Shown one piece after another: positions 17,879-26,270 of a stretch of DNA of 64,000 nucleotides. Below the pieces are notes generated by a model that was given only the letters and a program-made list of their open reading frames with translations, searched no databases and had not been told where the DNA came from. The translations under genes were made by a program, and so were the position numbers. Origin of the DNA: Turicibacter sanguinis (GTDB lineage Bacteria > Bacillota_I > Bacilli_A > MOL361 > Turicibacteraceae); contig NZ_CP053187.1 of assembly GCF_013046825.1 (NCBI RefSeq), positions 1,167,501-1,231,500 of the forward strand. The letters run 5' to 3'. Numbering within the stretch: position 1 is the stretch's first letter; each line of letters starts with the position of its first letter.

Positions 17879-17917
17879 AAAACAGTCATCTTTCTTTTGA
17901 AGATGGCTGTTTTTTTA
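17879..17917 (+). terminator. Intrinsic terminator of the pgk-tpi unit
   Basis: AACAGTCATCTT, short loop, AAGATGGCTGTT and a T-run. Confidence 0.88.
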
Positions 17918-18109
17918 TGGATTAAATTGTGGATAACCTTGTTTTTGAAATTTTTATTTGGTAGAAAGTATATTTCTGGTTCTCTATAGATTTTTAGAAC
18001 CTAATTCTTATTATCTTAGCTATCATTCAAATCGCCTAATTTCTACATAATAAGCAAGATATCGTGAATAATAAGTGTAAGATTTTGATTTTTTGTAGAG
18101 GTGGTTGGG

Positions 18110-20908
18110 ATGAAGTTGAAGGAATTTTTAATGGTCATTATTGTGTTTATTAGTTTGATTCTGACTCTAGTAATTGGAGATATGAATGTTTCGGCTAGTG
18201 AGCAGAAGGTGAAAAGTGTTAATAAAAATATTCAATCTACGAGTGACATTCCGTTTATTCCTGAAAATTATGCTTATCGGGATTGGCGAGCTGTTGCAAT
18301 GGATTTTAATCGGATGCTATTCAATTTTGATGAGTATCACTATGGTTATATTGATCGTAGTTATCGAAATACAGGACGTGAGTCATTAGGTTTTTTGACT
18401 TATACCTCTGATGAACAGGATATAAATCAGGCTCAGGCTATTACGGCAATAGGAGCTTTATTGTCTGCAAATTTGATTGGTAGAGATGAAATTGGTGAGG
18501 AGTTTTTAAGTAAACTTGTACCGTTAGTGGAGTCTTATTATAATGTTGAGAATGGTGAGGGGATTCTTTTAAATTATGAGAATGGTAGTAGTCTTGAACT
18601 ATCATTTTGGGAACAGGTATATCCTGGAATGCTGTATTTTATGTTGATGGATCGATATGAGGCAACACTTGATTCGGAGCAGATTTTGAGAAGCATAGCA
18701 GATAACTGGTACGATGTGGTGATGGATTTAGGTGGAAGTCAGGGAATGGTTGATTTTGCTTATACGGGATATGATTTTAAGCAGAAGGTTCCTTATGATA
18801 ATGGAGAATGGACAGAACCAGGTGCAGCAGCTGGGGTTGCGATGATTCAATATTTTGCGTATGAGCGTTTTGAAGATCGTAAATATATGAAAGCAGCCAC
18901 CGAGTGTATGAAATATTTAGAAGAGTTTCAGCGAAATCCGGGATATGAGGTAGTTTATTTATATTTACCTTATTTATCGGCACGTTTGAATGCAATGGAA
19001 AATGGTCATTTTGATACGGCAAAATATATGGAGTTTTTCTTTACTGAAAGTGATTATCGTCATGAGTACGGGATGTTTAATGGGGAATATGGAACGGGAT
19101 TAATTGGTTCAAGAACTGAATATGGTGGAACACCAGAGTCATTTGCTAGTATTGTTGCAGCAACAGCGTTAGTTCCGATGCTAAAATATGATCAACGTTA
19201 TGCAATTGAGGTTGGACGCTATATTTTACATCTAACACAGAGTTTGAATTTATTTTATCCTAATAATACTGTGATTCCATTTGATAGAGTTTCACGGATG
19301 AATGAGACAGAAAATCAAAAACAATCGATTTTAAGTGGGGCTTATTTAGGATTGTTGGCGGCAATGATTGAACAAACGAATGTTGAGGGGATCTTGAAGG
19401 TAGATCTTAATACAAATGATTATTACGTGGATGAAGAGAAGAATCTGCCTATGTACTTGTTGTTTAATCCTTATGATAGTAAGCAAGAGGTACAATACAA
19501 GATTCAGTCAGAGGGAACGGTCAACTTATATAATGTAATGACGCAAGAGTTTATAACTAAAAATGTTAGTGATCAGACTAGTATTACAATAAATGCGACC
19601 GATGCAGTAATTTTGGCTGAGGTTCCTGTAACTGAAGGTGAAAATAAGTATGATGAACAACGTAAGATTGAAAATAGTGTAAATGCTAAAGTATTAGGAG
19701 CTGTTAATTTTGTAGGGTTATCTCAATATGAACCGATTTCTGATAATTATTCGCTTGATCTAGATATTAAAACAATGGAGGACGATGCAGTTTCTAATAT
19801 TAATATTTATATGGATGGGAATGCAATCTTTCAAAATGTTAATTACTCGAAACCTTATGTTGTGGATGTTAGTAAGTTGGCAAATGGATATCATTTGATG
19901 AAAGCTGAGATTATTACTTCGAGTGGACTTAAGGATTATGCATATGCTCGCATTTTTATTCAAAAAGATGAGAATCCTTACTTATTGAATGAACTTCCAA
20001 ATAATTTGATTAATTGGACACCAGTTAATGATGGTAGCGTGGAGTTTATTAATGGTGATAGCGAGGTTCGTGTCAGAGGTGGAATTGAGAGTCAGCCATT
20101 TAATCTTGATTTTAGTCAGGTCCCAATGATTGCGATGGAGATTGCTGATTTTACAGAGCCTTGGTCTTTATTCTTAAAGGTGAAGGAGACAGGAGAACGG
20201 TTCTATATTTTTGAGAATTCAACTGAAGCGGGAAGAATTAAAATGAGTTTGAATTATGCTTTACATCAATTAAATCCTAAGAATTATCATTTATTAGGTG
20301 AGCATGAAGTGTCTTTAGAGCTTGAGACTAATGGTGAGATAGATGTGAAAAAGGTTCGTTTATTTAATCAAGGGTTACAGCCAATGAAAGAGCGAGCTTG
20401 GAAAACGGCATTTACAACACAAGAGATTACACATTGGCAGGCAAGACTAAATGCTTTAGGAAAAGTGAATTATTATGATGGTAGTGCAGTAGTTAAAAAT
20501 TTAAATAAAGAGGGGAGTGGCGGAATTCAGACGTCTTACTTTGAAGTAGATTTAGAGAAAAATCCAAAGTTTACAATTAATGTTAAAGATGTTGATGAAC
20601 TTTGGTCATTACTTGTTTATGTAGAAGGTGATCAACGAGGATATTATCTTCAATATCCAACGAATAAGACAGGCGTGTTTTCATATGATATTTATGATAC
20701 CTTAAAAACCGTTTATCAAACGAATGAGATTCCAGGACGACATAATCTTCAGTTTTGGATTGTAAGTAATGGGGCGTATGGAGCTCAGGTTGATTTAGAA
20801 TCTTTAAAGTTGGAGTACTCTAAGTCATGGATTGAATGGACTGTGATTGGAACAGTAGCCTTTTTAAGTGTTGTTGCAATTTTTGTGAATGTGAATAAGG
20901 ATTTTTAA
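18110..20908 (+). CDS. Large surface-anchored protein with glycosidase-like toroid domain
   Basis: A 932-residue protein I cannot assign to a named family. It starts with a signal peptide (about 30 residues, ending near VSASEQ) and ends with one transmembrane helix (WTVIGTVAFLSVVAIFV) and a short NVNKDF tail, so it is probably membrane-anchored and exposed. The first 400 residues are helical with FWEQVYPGMLYFMLMDRY, EPGAAAGVAMIQYF and GTPESFASIVAATAL, the pattern of (alpha/alpha)6-barrel glycosidases. Then follow an Ig-like region (YSLDLDIKTMEDDAVSNINI) and two related beta-sandwich domains (about 640-770 and 775-900) sharing PWSLFLKVK/ELWSLLVYVEG text. A role in extracellular carbohydrate processing is inference. 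ATG at 18110 after GAGGTGG. Confidence 0.75.
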   Translation: MKLKEFLMVIIVFISLILTLVIGDMNVSASEQKVKSVNKNIQSTSDIPFIPENYAYRDWRAVAMDFNRMLFNFDEYHYGYIDRSYRNTGRESLGFLTYTSDEQDINQAQAITAIGALLSANLIGRDEIGEEFLSKLVPLVESYYNVENGEGILLNYENGSSLELSFWEQVYPGMLYFMLMDRYEATLDSEQILRSIADNWYDVVMDLGGSQGMVDFAYTGYDFKQKVPYDNGEWTEPGAAAGVAMIQYFAYERFEDRKYMKAATECMKYLEEFQRNPGYEVVYLYLPYLSARLNAMENGHFDTAKYMEFFFTESDYRHEYGMFNGEYGTGLIGSRTEYGGTPESFASIVAATALVPMLKYDQRYAIEVGRYILHLTQSLNLFYPNNTVIPFDRVSRMNETENQKQSILSGAYLGLLAAMIEQTNVEGILKVDLNTNDYYVDEEKNLPMYLLFNPYDSKQEVQYKIQSEGTVNLYNVMTQEFITKNVSDQTSITINATDAVILAEVPVTEGENKYDEQRKIENSVNAKVLGAVNFVGLSQYEPISDNYSLDLDIKTMEDDAVSNINIYMDGNAIFQNVNYSKPYVVDVSKLANGYHLMKAEIITSSGLKDYAYARIFIQKDENPYLLNELPNNLINWTPVNDGSVEFINGDSEVRVRGGIESQPFNLDFSQVPMIAMEIADFTEPWSLFLKVKETGERFYIFENSTEAGRIKMSLNYALHQLNPKNYHLLGEHEVSLELETNGEIDVKKVRLFNQGLQPMKERAWKTAFTTQEITHWQARLNALGKVNYYDGSAVVKNLNKEGSGGIQTSYFEVDLEKNPKFTINVKDVDELWSLLVYVEGDQRGYYLQYPTNKTGVFSYDIYDTLKTVYQTNEIPGRHNLQFWIVSNGAYGAQVDLESLKLEYSKSWIEWTVIGTVAFLSVVAIFVNVNKDF

Positions 20909-20936
20909 AAATCTCTCTTTTGAGAGATTTTTATTT
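20906..20936 (+). terminator. Intrinsic terminator
   Basis: AAAATCTCTC, 4-nt loop, GAGAGATTTTT, overlapping the end of the surface protein gene. Confidence 0.88.
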
Positions 20937-21008
20937 TGGGCGGGAAAGGGGAAATGCCTCATCAGAGGAATCGATAGTTTTTGATACAATATGACTTAAT
21001 TTTCGAAA

Positions 21009-21085
21009 GTGACAAGTTTTGATAATTAAAGATAATTATTTCAAAAATATTATCAAAATTGATCGAGCGAAATTTCGTTCGTCAC
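21009..21085. other. Folded element in a 400-bp intergenic gap
   Basis: GTGAC (21009-21013) and GTCAC (21081-21085) enclose two further inverted repeats: TTTTGATAAT with ATTATCAAAA (21017-21058) and GAGCGAAA with TTTCGTTC (21065-21080). Together they predict a three-way junction of 77 nt. It may be a small RNA, a processing site or the remnant of a small repeat. The rest of the gap (20937-21300) is AT-rich with nothing else recognisable. Confidence 0.4.
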
Positions 21086-21299
21086 AGTATTTCATATTTA
21101 CTATTTATTTAACAGTATCAATGATTTAAATACAACAAATCGTAAATGTAAACAAAGTCTTATTTTAAATCTGAAAAGAAGTGTTAATGATATAAAAAAA
21201 GAGTATATCCTGGGAAATAATTTAAAATTATAGATATAAATATAAAAATTTTGATTTATCCACAGAACTTCTAAAAATGATTTAAAATTATATAAAAAG

Positions 21300-21337
21300 A
21301 AAAAAGTATCTGCAAAAAATTGCAGATACTTTTTTTA
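21300..21337 (-). terminator. Intrinsic terminator of the RNase J gene
   Basis: AAAAAGTATCTGCA pairs with TGCAGATACTTTTT; T-runs on both sides make it usable in both directions. Confidence 0.88.
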
Positions 21338-22999
21338 AACTTCCATGATGATTGGGAAGATGCTAGGTCTTCTTTTTGTTTGTTCGTATAGATAACGTTC
21401 TAATGATTTTTTAACGCGAGTTTTCATGACCATAATTTCGTTTGTATCGTTTTCGAGTAGCATTTGAAGCTCATTTTTAGCGATTTCTTTGATATTGTTC
21501 ATTAGTTCTTCTGCTTCTTTGACATAAACAAAGCCACGAGTTAGAATGTATGGCTCACTAATGAGTTCTTTTGATTGTTTATCAATAGTGGCAACGATGA
21601 TAATCATTCCACCTTCAGCAAGCATTTTGCGGTCTCTTAAGACGATGTTTCCGACATCTCCAACACCAATTCCATCGACAAGAATGGCTCCTGTACGTAC
21701 GCGGCCATTGATTTTTGCTGAGTTATTTGTTAATTCAAGAATTTGTCCTGTTTCTAAGACTTTGATATGGTCTTTTGGAATTCCAACACTGACGGCTAAA
21801 TTTTTATGGTGTACAAGGTGACGATATTCACCATGAACCGGCATAAAGAATTTTGGATGGGTAAGACGTAGGATAAGTTTTAGTTCTTCTTGGCAAGCAT
21901 GTCCTGAAACATGGACTGATTCTAAGTCTTTATAGATGACTTCCGCACCTTTTTTATAGAGTTGGTTAATGACACGGCCAACGAGTTTATCGTTACCTGG
22001 AATTGGTGAAGCCGAGATGATGAATAGGTCATTAGGTTGTAATTTAAGTTGACGATGTGTAGAGAAGGCAATACGGGCAAGTGCTCCCATTGGTTCTCCT
22101 TGACTACCAGTTACGATTAAGGTCAATTCATTTTCTGGTACTGTATTAATCTGATTAATATTAATCAACATATCGTCATCTATGTGAAGATATCCTAATT
22201 CCATTGCTACTTTAGAGATGTTTTCCATACTACGTCCGCTGAAGGCTACTTTTCGATTAAATGCACGGGATGCATCGATGATTTGTTGCATGCGGTGGAT
22301 ATTTGAAGCGAAAGTAGCGACAATAATGCGACCTGTTGCACGATCAAATAGTTTCATGAAGGTATCGCCAATCGCCTTTTCAGACATGGTGTATCCTTTG
22401 CGTTCGACGTTTGTGCTATCTGACATTAAAAGTAGAATTCCGGCTTGTGCAAGTTCTGAAATGCGTTCTAAATCCATTGGTTGATTGTCAATTGGAGTAT
22501 GATCAACTTTGAAGTCTCCAGTGTGGAACAGAATTCCTACTGGGGTATGGATTGCAAGGGAACAGGCGTCTGCTATGCTGTGAGTTGTTCGAATAAATTC
22601 AATGGATAAATGATTAAATGCAATAACATCACGAGGATTGACGACGTGAAGTTTAGTTGTTTGTAGTAATCCATGTTCTCTTATTTTATTTTCCACCAAA
22701 CCTAAGGTAAGTTTCGTCCCGTAAATTGGCATGTTAAGTTGTTTTAGAATGAATGGGATAGCTCCGATATGATCTTCATGACCATGAGTTATGAAGAGCC
22801 CTTTAACTTTGTCTTCGTTTTCGAGTAGATAATTAATTTCTGGAATGATTAAGTCTACTCCGTACATATCTTCATCGGGGAAGGCAATCCCACAGTCAAT
22901 TACAATAATTTCATCATCGTATTCAATAGCAGTCATGTTTTTACCGATTTCACCTAAGCCACCGAGTGGAATAACCTTTAATTTTATATTTTCCTCCAA
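21335..22999 (-). CDS. rnj: Ribonuclease J
   Basis: Metallo-beta-lactamase/beta-CASP ribonuclease with endonuclease and 5'-3' exonuclease activity, central to mRNA decay in Firmicutes. FITHGHEDHIGAIPF holds the zinc ligands, HTGDFKVDHTP and LLMSDSTNVE the following motifs, and SGHACQEELKL and FFMPVHGEYRHL the beta-CASP and motif C residues. The C-terminal domain ends KRRPSIFPIIMEV. Length (554) equals B. subtilis J1 and J2; I cannot decide which paralogue this is. The start appears to be TTG at 22999, with AAGGTG nine bases upstream and no better ATG nearby. Single gene with a bidirectional terminator. Confidence 0.96.
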   Translation of the reverse strand: MEENIKLKVIPLGGLGEIGKNMTAIEYDDEIIVIDCGIAFPDEDMYGVDLIIPEINYLLENEDKVKGLFITHGHEDHIGAIPFILKQLNMPIYGTKLTLGLVENKIREHGLLQTTKLHVVNPRDVIAFNHLSIEFIRTTHSIADACSLAIHTPVGILFHTGDFKVDHTPIDNQPMDLERISELAQAGILLLMSDSTNVERKGYTMSEKAIGDTFMKLFDRATGRIIVATFASNIHRMQQIIDASRAFNRKVAFSGRSMENISKVAMELGYLHIDDDMLININQINTVPENELTLIVTGSQGEPMGALARIAFSTHRQLKLQPNDLFIISASPIPGNDKLVGRVINQLYKKGAEVIYKDLESVHVSGHACQEELKLILRLTHPKFFMPVHGEYRHLVHHKNLAVSVGIPKDHIKVLETGQILELTNNSAKINGRVRTGAILVDGIGVGDVGNIVLRDRKMLAEGGMIIIVATIDKQSKELISEPYILTRGFVYVKEAEELMNNIKEIAKNELQMLLENDTNEIMVMKTRVKKSLERYLYEQTKRRPSIFPIIMEV

Positions 23000-23084
23000 G
23001 TTTGGTCACCTTCTTTTTACATAGTTAAACTTAGTATGAATCTAAAAAAGAAAGCTATACGATTAGGTTTTTGTAGGAAAATTA

Positions 23085-23093
23085 TGGTATAAT
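23085..23093 (+). promoter_or_regulatory. Extended -10 promoter before the broken SdpI-family gene
   Basis: TGGTATAAT is an extended -10 element (TGNTATAAT). About 130 nt of leader separates it from the ATG at 23233. No strong -35 is visible. Confidence 0.45.
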
Positions 23094-23232
23094 CTGCGAA
23101 GGTGAATCCGACATTATTATGATTCTAATTTGTGTGTTAAGCTTGTTTTAAAAGAGTTAGGACTATGTTAAATGTAGGTTAATCTTATGTAATAGAGTGT
23201 ACGTAATTAGATTCTAAAGAAGGAGCGAGGAT

Positions 23233-23574
23233 ATGGAAGTTTTCTTTTGGGTTACTGATTTGTTAATTCCAGTGATGATGATTGTTGTAGGATATTTCTT
23301 TAAAAAGCATCCACCAACTACTATTAATTCGGTTTATGGGTATCGTACTAAGCGTTCTATGGCATCTAAGGAGGTTTGGGTATTTGCTCAGCGTTATTTT
23401 GGTGGATTATGACTTAAGGTAGGATTAGGATTGTTATTTATCATTATTTTAGATAAGCTGTTAATTCCGATTGCAGCAGAGAATTTGTCATTGATTAATG
23501 CCATCATTAATTTGATAGGATTAATAGTTCCAATTTATTTTGTTGAGAGAAAATTAAAAGATGATATTAATTAA
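23233..23574 (+). pseudogene. SdpI/YfhL family membrane protein, interrupted by an in-frame TGA
   Basis: Reading from the ATG at 23233 (preceded by AAGGAG), the frame gives MEVFFWVTDLLIPVMM, the family signature NSVYGYRTKRSMASKEVWVFAQRYFGG, then TGA at codon 60, then LKVGLGLLFIIIL through to TAA at 23572. SdpI-family proteins usually have a Trp at this position (GKLW), so a TGG to TGA change is the simplest explanation. SdpI gives immunity to the SDP toxin in Bacillus; most relatives are of unknown role. Other genes here stop at TGA, so recoding is unlikely. An intact relative lies at 39553. Sequencing error cannot be excluded. Confidence 0.8.
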
Positions 23575-23581
23575 ACTAAAA

Positions 23582-23613
23582 AAAAGAGAGTTTGTTATGA
23601 ACTCTCTTTTGCT
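23582..23613 (+). terminator. Intrinsic terminator
   Basis: AAAAGAGAGTT, 7-nt loop, AACTCTCTTTT, directly after the SdpI-family pseudogene. Confidence 0.8.
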
Positions 23614-23744
23614 TTTCTTTATTGTCTAGCAACAGTCGCAACACACTGGTAAAATTCAAAGACACTGCTCAATCTGATGATTGATTCGTGCCTTTTTCAT
23701 TTTCAGCGTGTGAAAAACGCGCCTTATTGCTTTTCTTTATTATC
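23609..23744. repeat. 18-bp direct repeats flanking a 100-bp segment
   Basis: TTGCTTTTCTTTATTGTC (23609-23626) recurs as TTGCTTTTCTTTATTATC (23727-23744). The segment between carries no gene and is less AT-rich than its surroundings. It could be a small insertion that duplicated its target or a recombination scar. Confidence 0.5.
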
Positions 23745-24471
23745 AAACTGTTAATTCTACTACGTATTTATATTTATCTGATCGGTAGTATGTTGTAGTA
23801 TATTCTACATTACGGTTGTATTGGTCTTGACTGATACGTGTACGTTTTAAGACAGCTGCATTAAGTGGTATTTCAAGTTCTCTACTGATTTCCTCATCTG
23901 CAAGCATGGCTTCGATGTATTCTTCTGCATGAGAAATTTGGATGTTTTGAGTTGATAGTAATTGGTATAATGATCCGTAAAGTTCAGCGTCAAATGGTAG
24001 ATCTAAAAATCCTGGAACGTATGAGATACTGTACATGATGATATCGTTGTTAACCATACGAATACGACTTAAACGTAATACTTTATCTGTTGGTTCAATG
24101 TTGAAGGCTGCGACAACGGCAGGGTCTGGAGTAACTAATGAAATGTTGATTTGTTTATTTTTTAAGATGTATCCTTGTTCTTGCATTTTTTGTGTAAAAC
24201 TTTTAACTGTTGATAATTTGTCCGCGATTGCATTTGATAAAACGACTGTACCTTTTCCGCGTCCGCGCTCTTTTCTTAATAATCCTTCGTTTACTAATTC
24301 ATTAACGGCCTGGCGAATAGTCATACGACTAACTCCAAATATTTCTTCTAGTTCATTTTCCGATGGAATAGTACTTCCGACTGCATATTCGTTGTTGATA
24401 ATCTTATGTTTTAGAATATCTTTTATTTGTAAATATAAAGGTTTAGAATCTTTTGAGCGATCAAGAACCAT
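23743..24471 (-). CDS. GntR/HutC family transcriptional regulator
   Basis: One-component regulator of 242 residues. The N-terminal winged helix is typical GntR (PLYLQIKDILKHKIINNEYAVGSTIPSENELEEIFGVSRMTIRQAVNELVNEG, residues 11-63) and the C-terminal part is a UTRA ligand-binding domain (RLSRIRMVNNDIIMYSISYVP through TTYYRSDKYKYVVELTV). HutC-type members usually sense sugar phosphates such as GlcNAc-6-P, or amino acid intermediates; the ligand cannot be told here because no metabolic gene is adjacent. ATG at 24471 with GGAGGAGG upstream. An imperfect inverted repeat just upstream may be its operator. Closest relatives in style are YvoA/NagR regulators. Confidence 0.92.
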   Translation of the reverse strand: MVLDRSKDSKPLYLQIKDILKHKIINNEYAVGSTIPSENELEEIFGVSRMTIRQAVNELVNEGLLRKERGRGKGTVVLSNAIADKLSTVKSFTQKMQEQGYILKNKQINISLVTPDPAVVAAFNIEPTDKVLRLSRIRMVNNDIIMYSISYVPGFLDLPFDAELYGSLYQLLSTQNIQISHAEEYIEAMLADEEISRELEIPLNAAVLKRTRISQDQYNRNVEYTTTYYRSDKYKYVVELTV

Positions 24472-24498
24472 TATATGAAACGCCTCCTCCTGTTTTTA

Positions 24499-24534
24499 AA
24501 AACGTTATCATGTTTAATAATATCATAATGTTTT
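24499..24534. promoter_or_regulatory. Candidate operator of the GntR regulator
   Basis: AAAACGTTATCAT (24499-24511) and ATCATAATGTTTT (24522-24534) are inverted repeats with 11 of 13 matches, 28-63 bp upstream of the start. Autoregulation is inferred. The rest of the 24472-24785 gap is AT-rich and holds only the terminator of the potassium channel gene. Confidence 0.45.
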
Positions 24535-24689
24535 TAAGCCGTATTTTCAATAGCTTAGATGATTAAAGTTAAAAGATATGGATGTTTTTTCCTGTTAATA
24601 GATTACTAATAGTTTAATAATAAACTATAATCGTTAAAACATCTTACAAAATGCACTGTAACTATACTCCTGTTATTATTACTTTTATT

Positions 24690-24736
24690 CGAAAATAAAA
24701 AGATAGAAACTTATTTAAAATAAGTATCTATCTTTA
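24690..24736 (-). terminator. Intrinsic terminator of the potassium channel gene
   Basis: AAAGATAGATACTTATTT and AAATAAGTTTCTATCTTT form a long stem on the minus strand, followed by TTTTATTTT. Confidence 0.75.
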
Positions 24737-24785
24737 ATTTAACATATGAAAACAATTTCATTGTACAAAAATGTACAAATTTGTT

Positions 24786-26150
24786 TTATCCAATTATAAT
24801 ATCAACTTTTGGGTATCTAACTTTAGCAGGATGCACATTTGCTCTGAAAATCATTAAGAACGCAATAATTCCGATACGACCGATGAACATTGTGGCAATA
24901 AGCACGAGTTTTGCAAATGATGTTAGACTACCCGTGATCCCCATTGAAAGACCAGTTGTTCCGAATGCCGAGCAAACTTCGAAGAAAATTTCCATTAATG
25001 GAAACTGGTCACTCATACAAATTAAAAGAGTAGAGAGTGAAACGATAAATGTTGCTACAATGTAAATCATAAATGATTTATAAACGGTTTGAGTTTCAAT
25101 TTCGCGTCCATAAATGTTGACATACTGTTTTCCACGTGCGAATGAAAGAATAGCAAGAACCATTAAGGCAAATGTTGTGGTACGAATTCCACCACCAGAT
25201 GAGTTAGGCGACGATCCCACAAACATTAAACCACAGAACATAGTTAGTGTTGCAGTCGAGAAGGCGTTCATATCAACAGTTGCAAATCCTGCATTACGTG
25301 TTGTTAATGAGTTAAATGTTGCATAGAAGAATCCTTCTATTAAACCTTTGTCTGCTAAGAAGTGATTCCATTCAAATAGGTAGAATCCAACAATACCCAC
25401 AACCCATAATATAATCGTTGTAACCATCGTCAATTTTGTGTAGATTGAAAATTTAAAACGCTGTTTTGTCCTACGACACTGAAAGTATTTTTTAATATCT
25501 AAAATCACTGGGAATCCCATGGCACCAAAGAACATTAAAAACATGTGAAGTGTTTGAACGAAATAATCCTTTTGAAACGGCATTAATGATGAGCCAGTTA
25601 TATCGAACCCAGAGTTTGTAATAGCTGATACAGTTGTGAAGAATCCTTGAAGCATAGCTTGCCAATAGATTGGATAATAACCTGCGAAATAATAGTAGTT
25701 TCCAAGTATGAGCATAAAAACTAATTCAATGGCCAAGAAAGAGATTAAAACGGATTTAACGAGTTTAACTACACCACTTAAGTTAATCTGATTCTGGTCA
25801 GTCATAATTAAGGCTCTTTCCCGTGTTGAAATTTTATGGCCTGCTAGTAACCAAATAGCAGTTGAAATCATCATTAACCCAAGTCCCCCAATTTGTAGGT
25901 TAAGAGCAAGAATTAAAATTCCTGGTATACTAAATGTATCAACTGGTGATACGGGGGATAGCCCTGTATTACTAAGACCACTTGTTGAAATAAATAAAGC
26001 ATCTAGAAATGATAATGAGACACCTTCATTTAAACTAAATGGTAACCATAATAAGAAGGCAAATCCTATGGTAAACATGAAATAGTATCCTACAATTAAC
26101 CTTGTTGGCGTTGAATGGATAAAATTCCTTAATTTCTTAACAATAAACAT
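24786..26150 (-). CDS. ktrB: KtrB/TrkH-type potassium uptake channel subunit
   Basis: Integral membrane subunit of a Na+/K+-coupled uptake system. The 454 residues contain four repeated M1-P-M2 units; each pore loop ends with a glycine of the selectivity filter, seen in STSGLSNTGLSPV, TVSAITNSGFDITG, LTTRNAGFATVD and SAFGTTGLSMGIT. Length fits KtrB. The partner, a cytoplasmic KtrA (RCK/TrkA-N) subunit, is not in the window, so it must be encoded elsewhere as in several Firmicutes. ATG at 26150 preceded by GGGAG and AAGG. Single gene; neighbours are unrelated. Confidence 0.93.
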   Translation of the reverse strand: MFIVKKLRNFIHSTPTRLIVGYYFMFTIGFAFLLWLPFSLNEGVSLSFLDALFISTSGLSNTGLSPVSPVDTFSIPGILILALNLQIGGLGLMMISTAIWLLAGHKISTRERALIMTDQNQINLSGVVKLVKSVLISFLAIELVFMLILGNYYYFAGYYPIYWQAMLQGFFTTVSAITNSGFDITGSSLMPFQKDYFVQTLHMFLMFFGAMGFPVILDIKKYFQCRRTKQRFKFSIYTKLTMVTTIILWVVGIVGFYLFEWNHFLADKGLIEGFFYATFNSLTTRNAGFATVDMNAFSTATLTMFCGLMFVGSSPNSSGGGIRTTTFALMVLAILSFARGKQYVNIYGREIETQTVYKSFMIYIVATFIVSLSTLLICMSDQFPLMEIFFEVCSAFGTTGLSMGITGSLTSFAKLVLIATMFIGRIGIIAFLMIFRANVHPAKVRYPKVDIIIG

Positions 26151-26270
26151 CCTTAGGCACTCCCTTTAAAATAAACGCATTGAACTTATATATCATTCAA
26201 AATTGATTATAACACTAATGACTGTAAAATATATGCAAAATTTTAACAAAGTAAGTCAAATTCCTCATCG

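Noticed and set aside
23410-23412. TGA read as tryptophan
   Set aside because: Several intact genes here end with TGA (for example at 5723, 33624 and 37561), so the code is standard and the SdpI-family copy is a pseudogene or an error.
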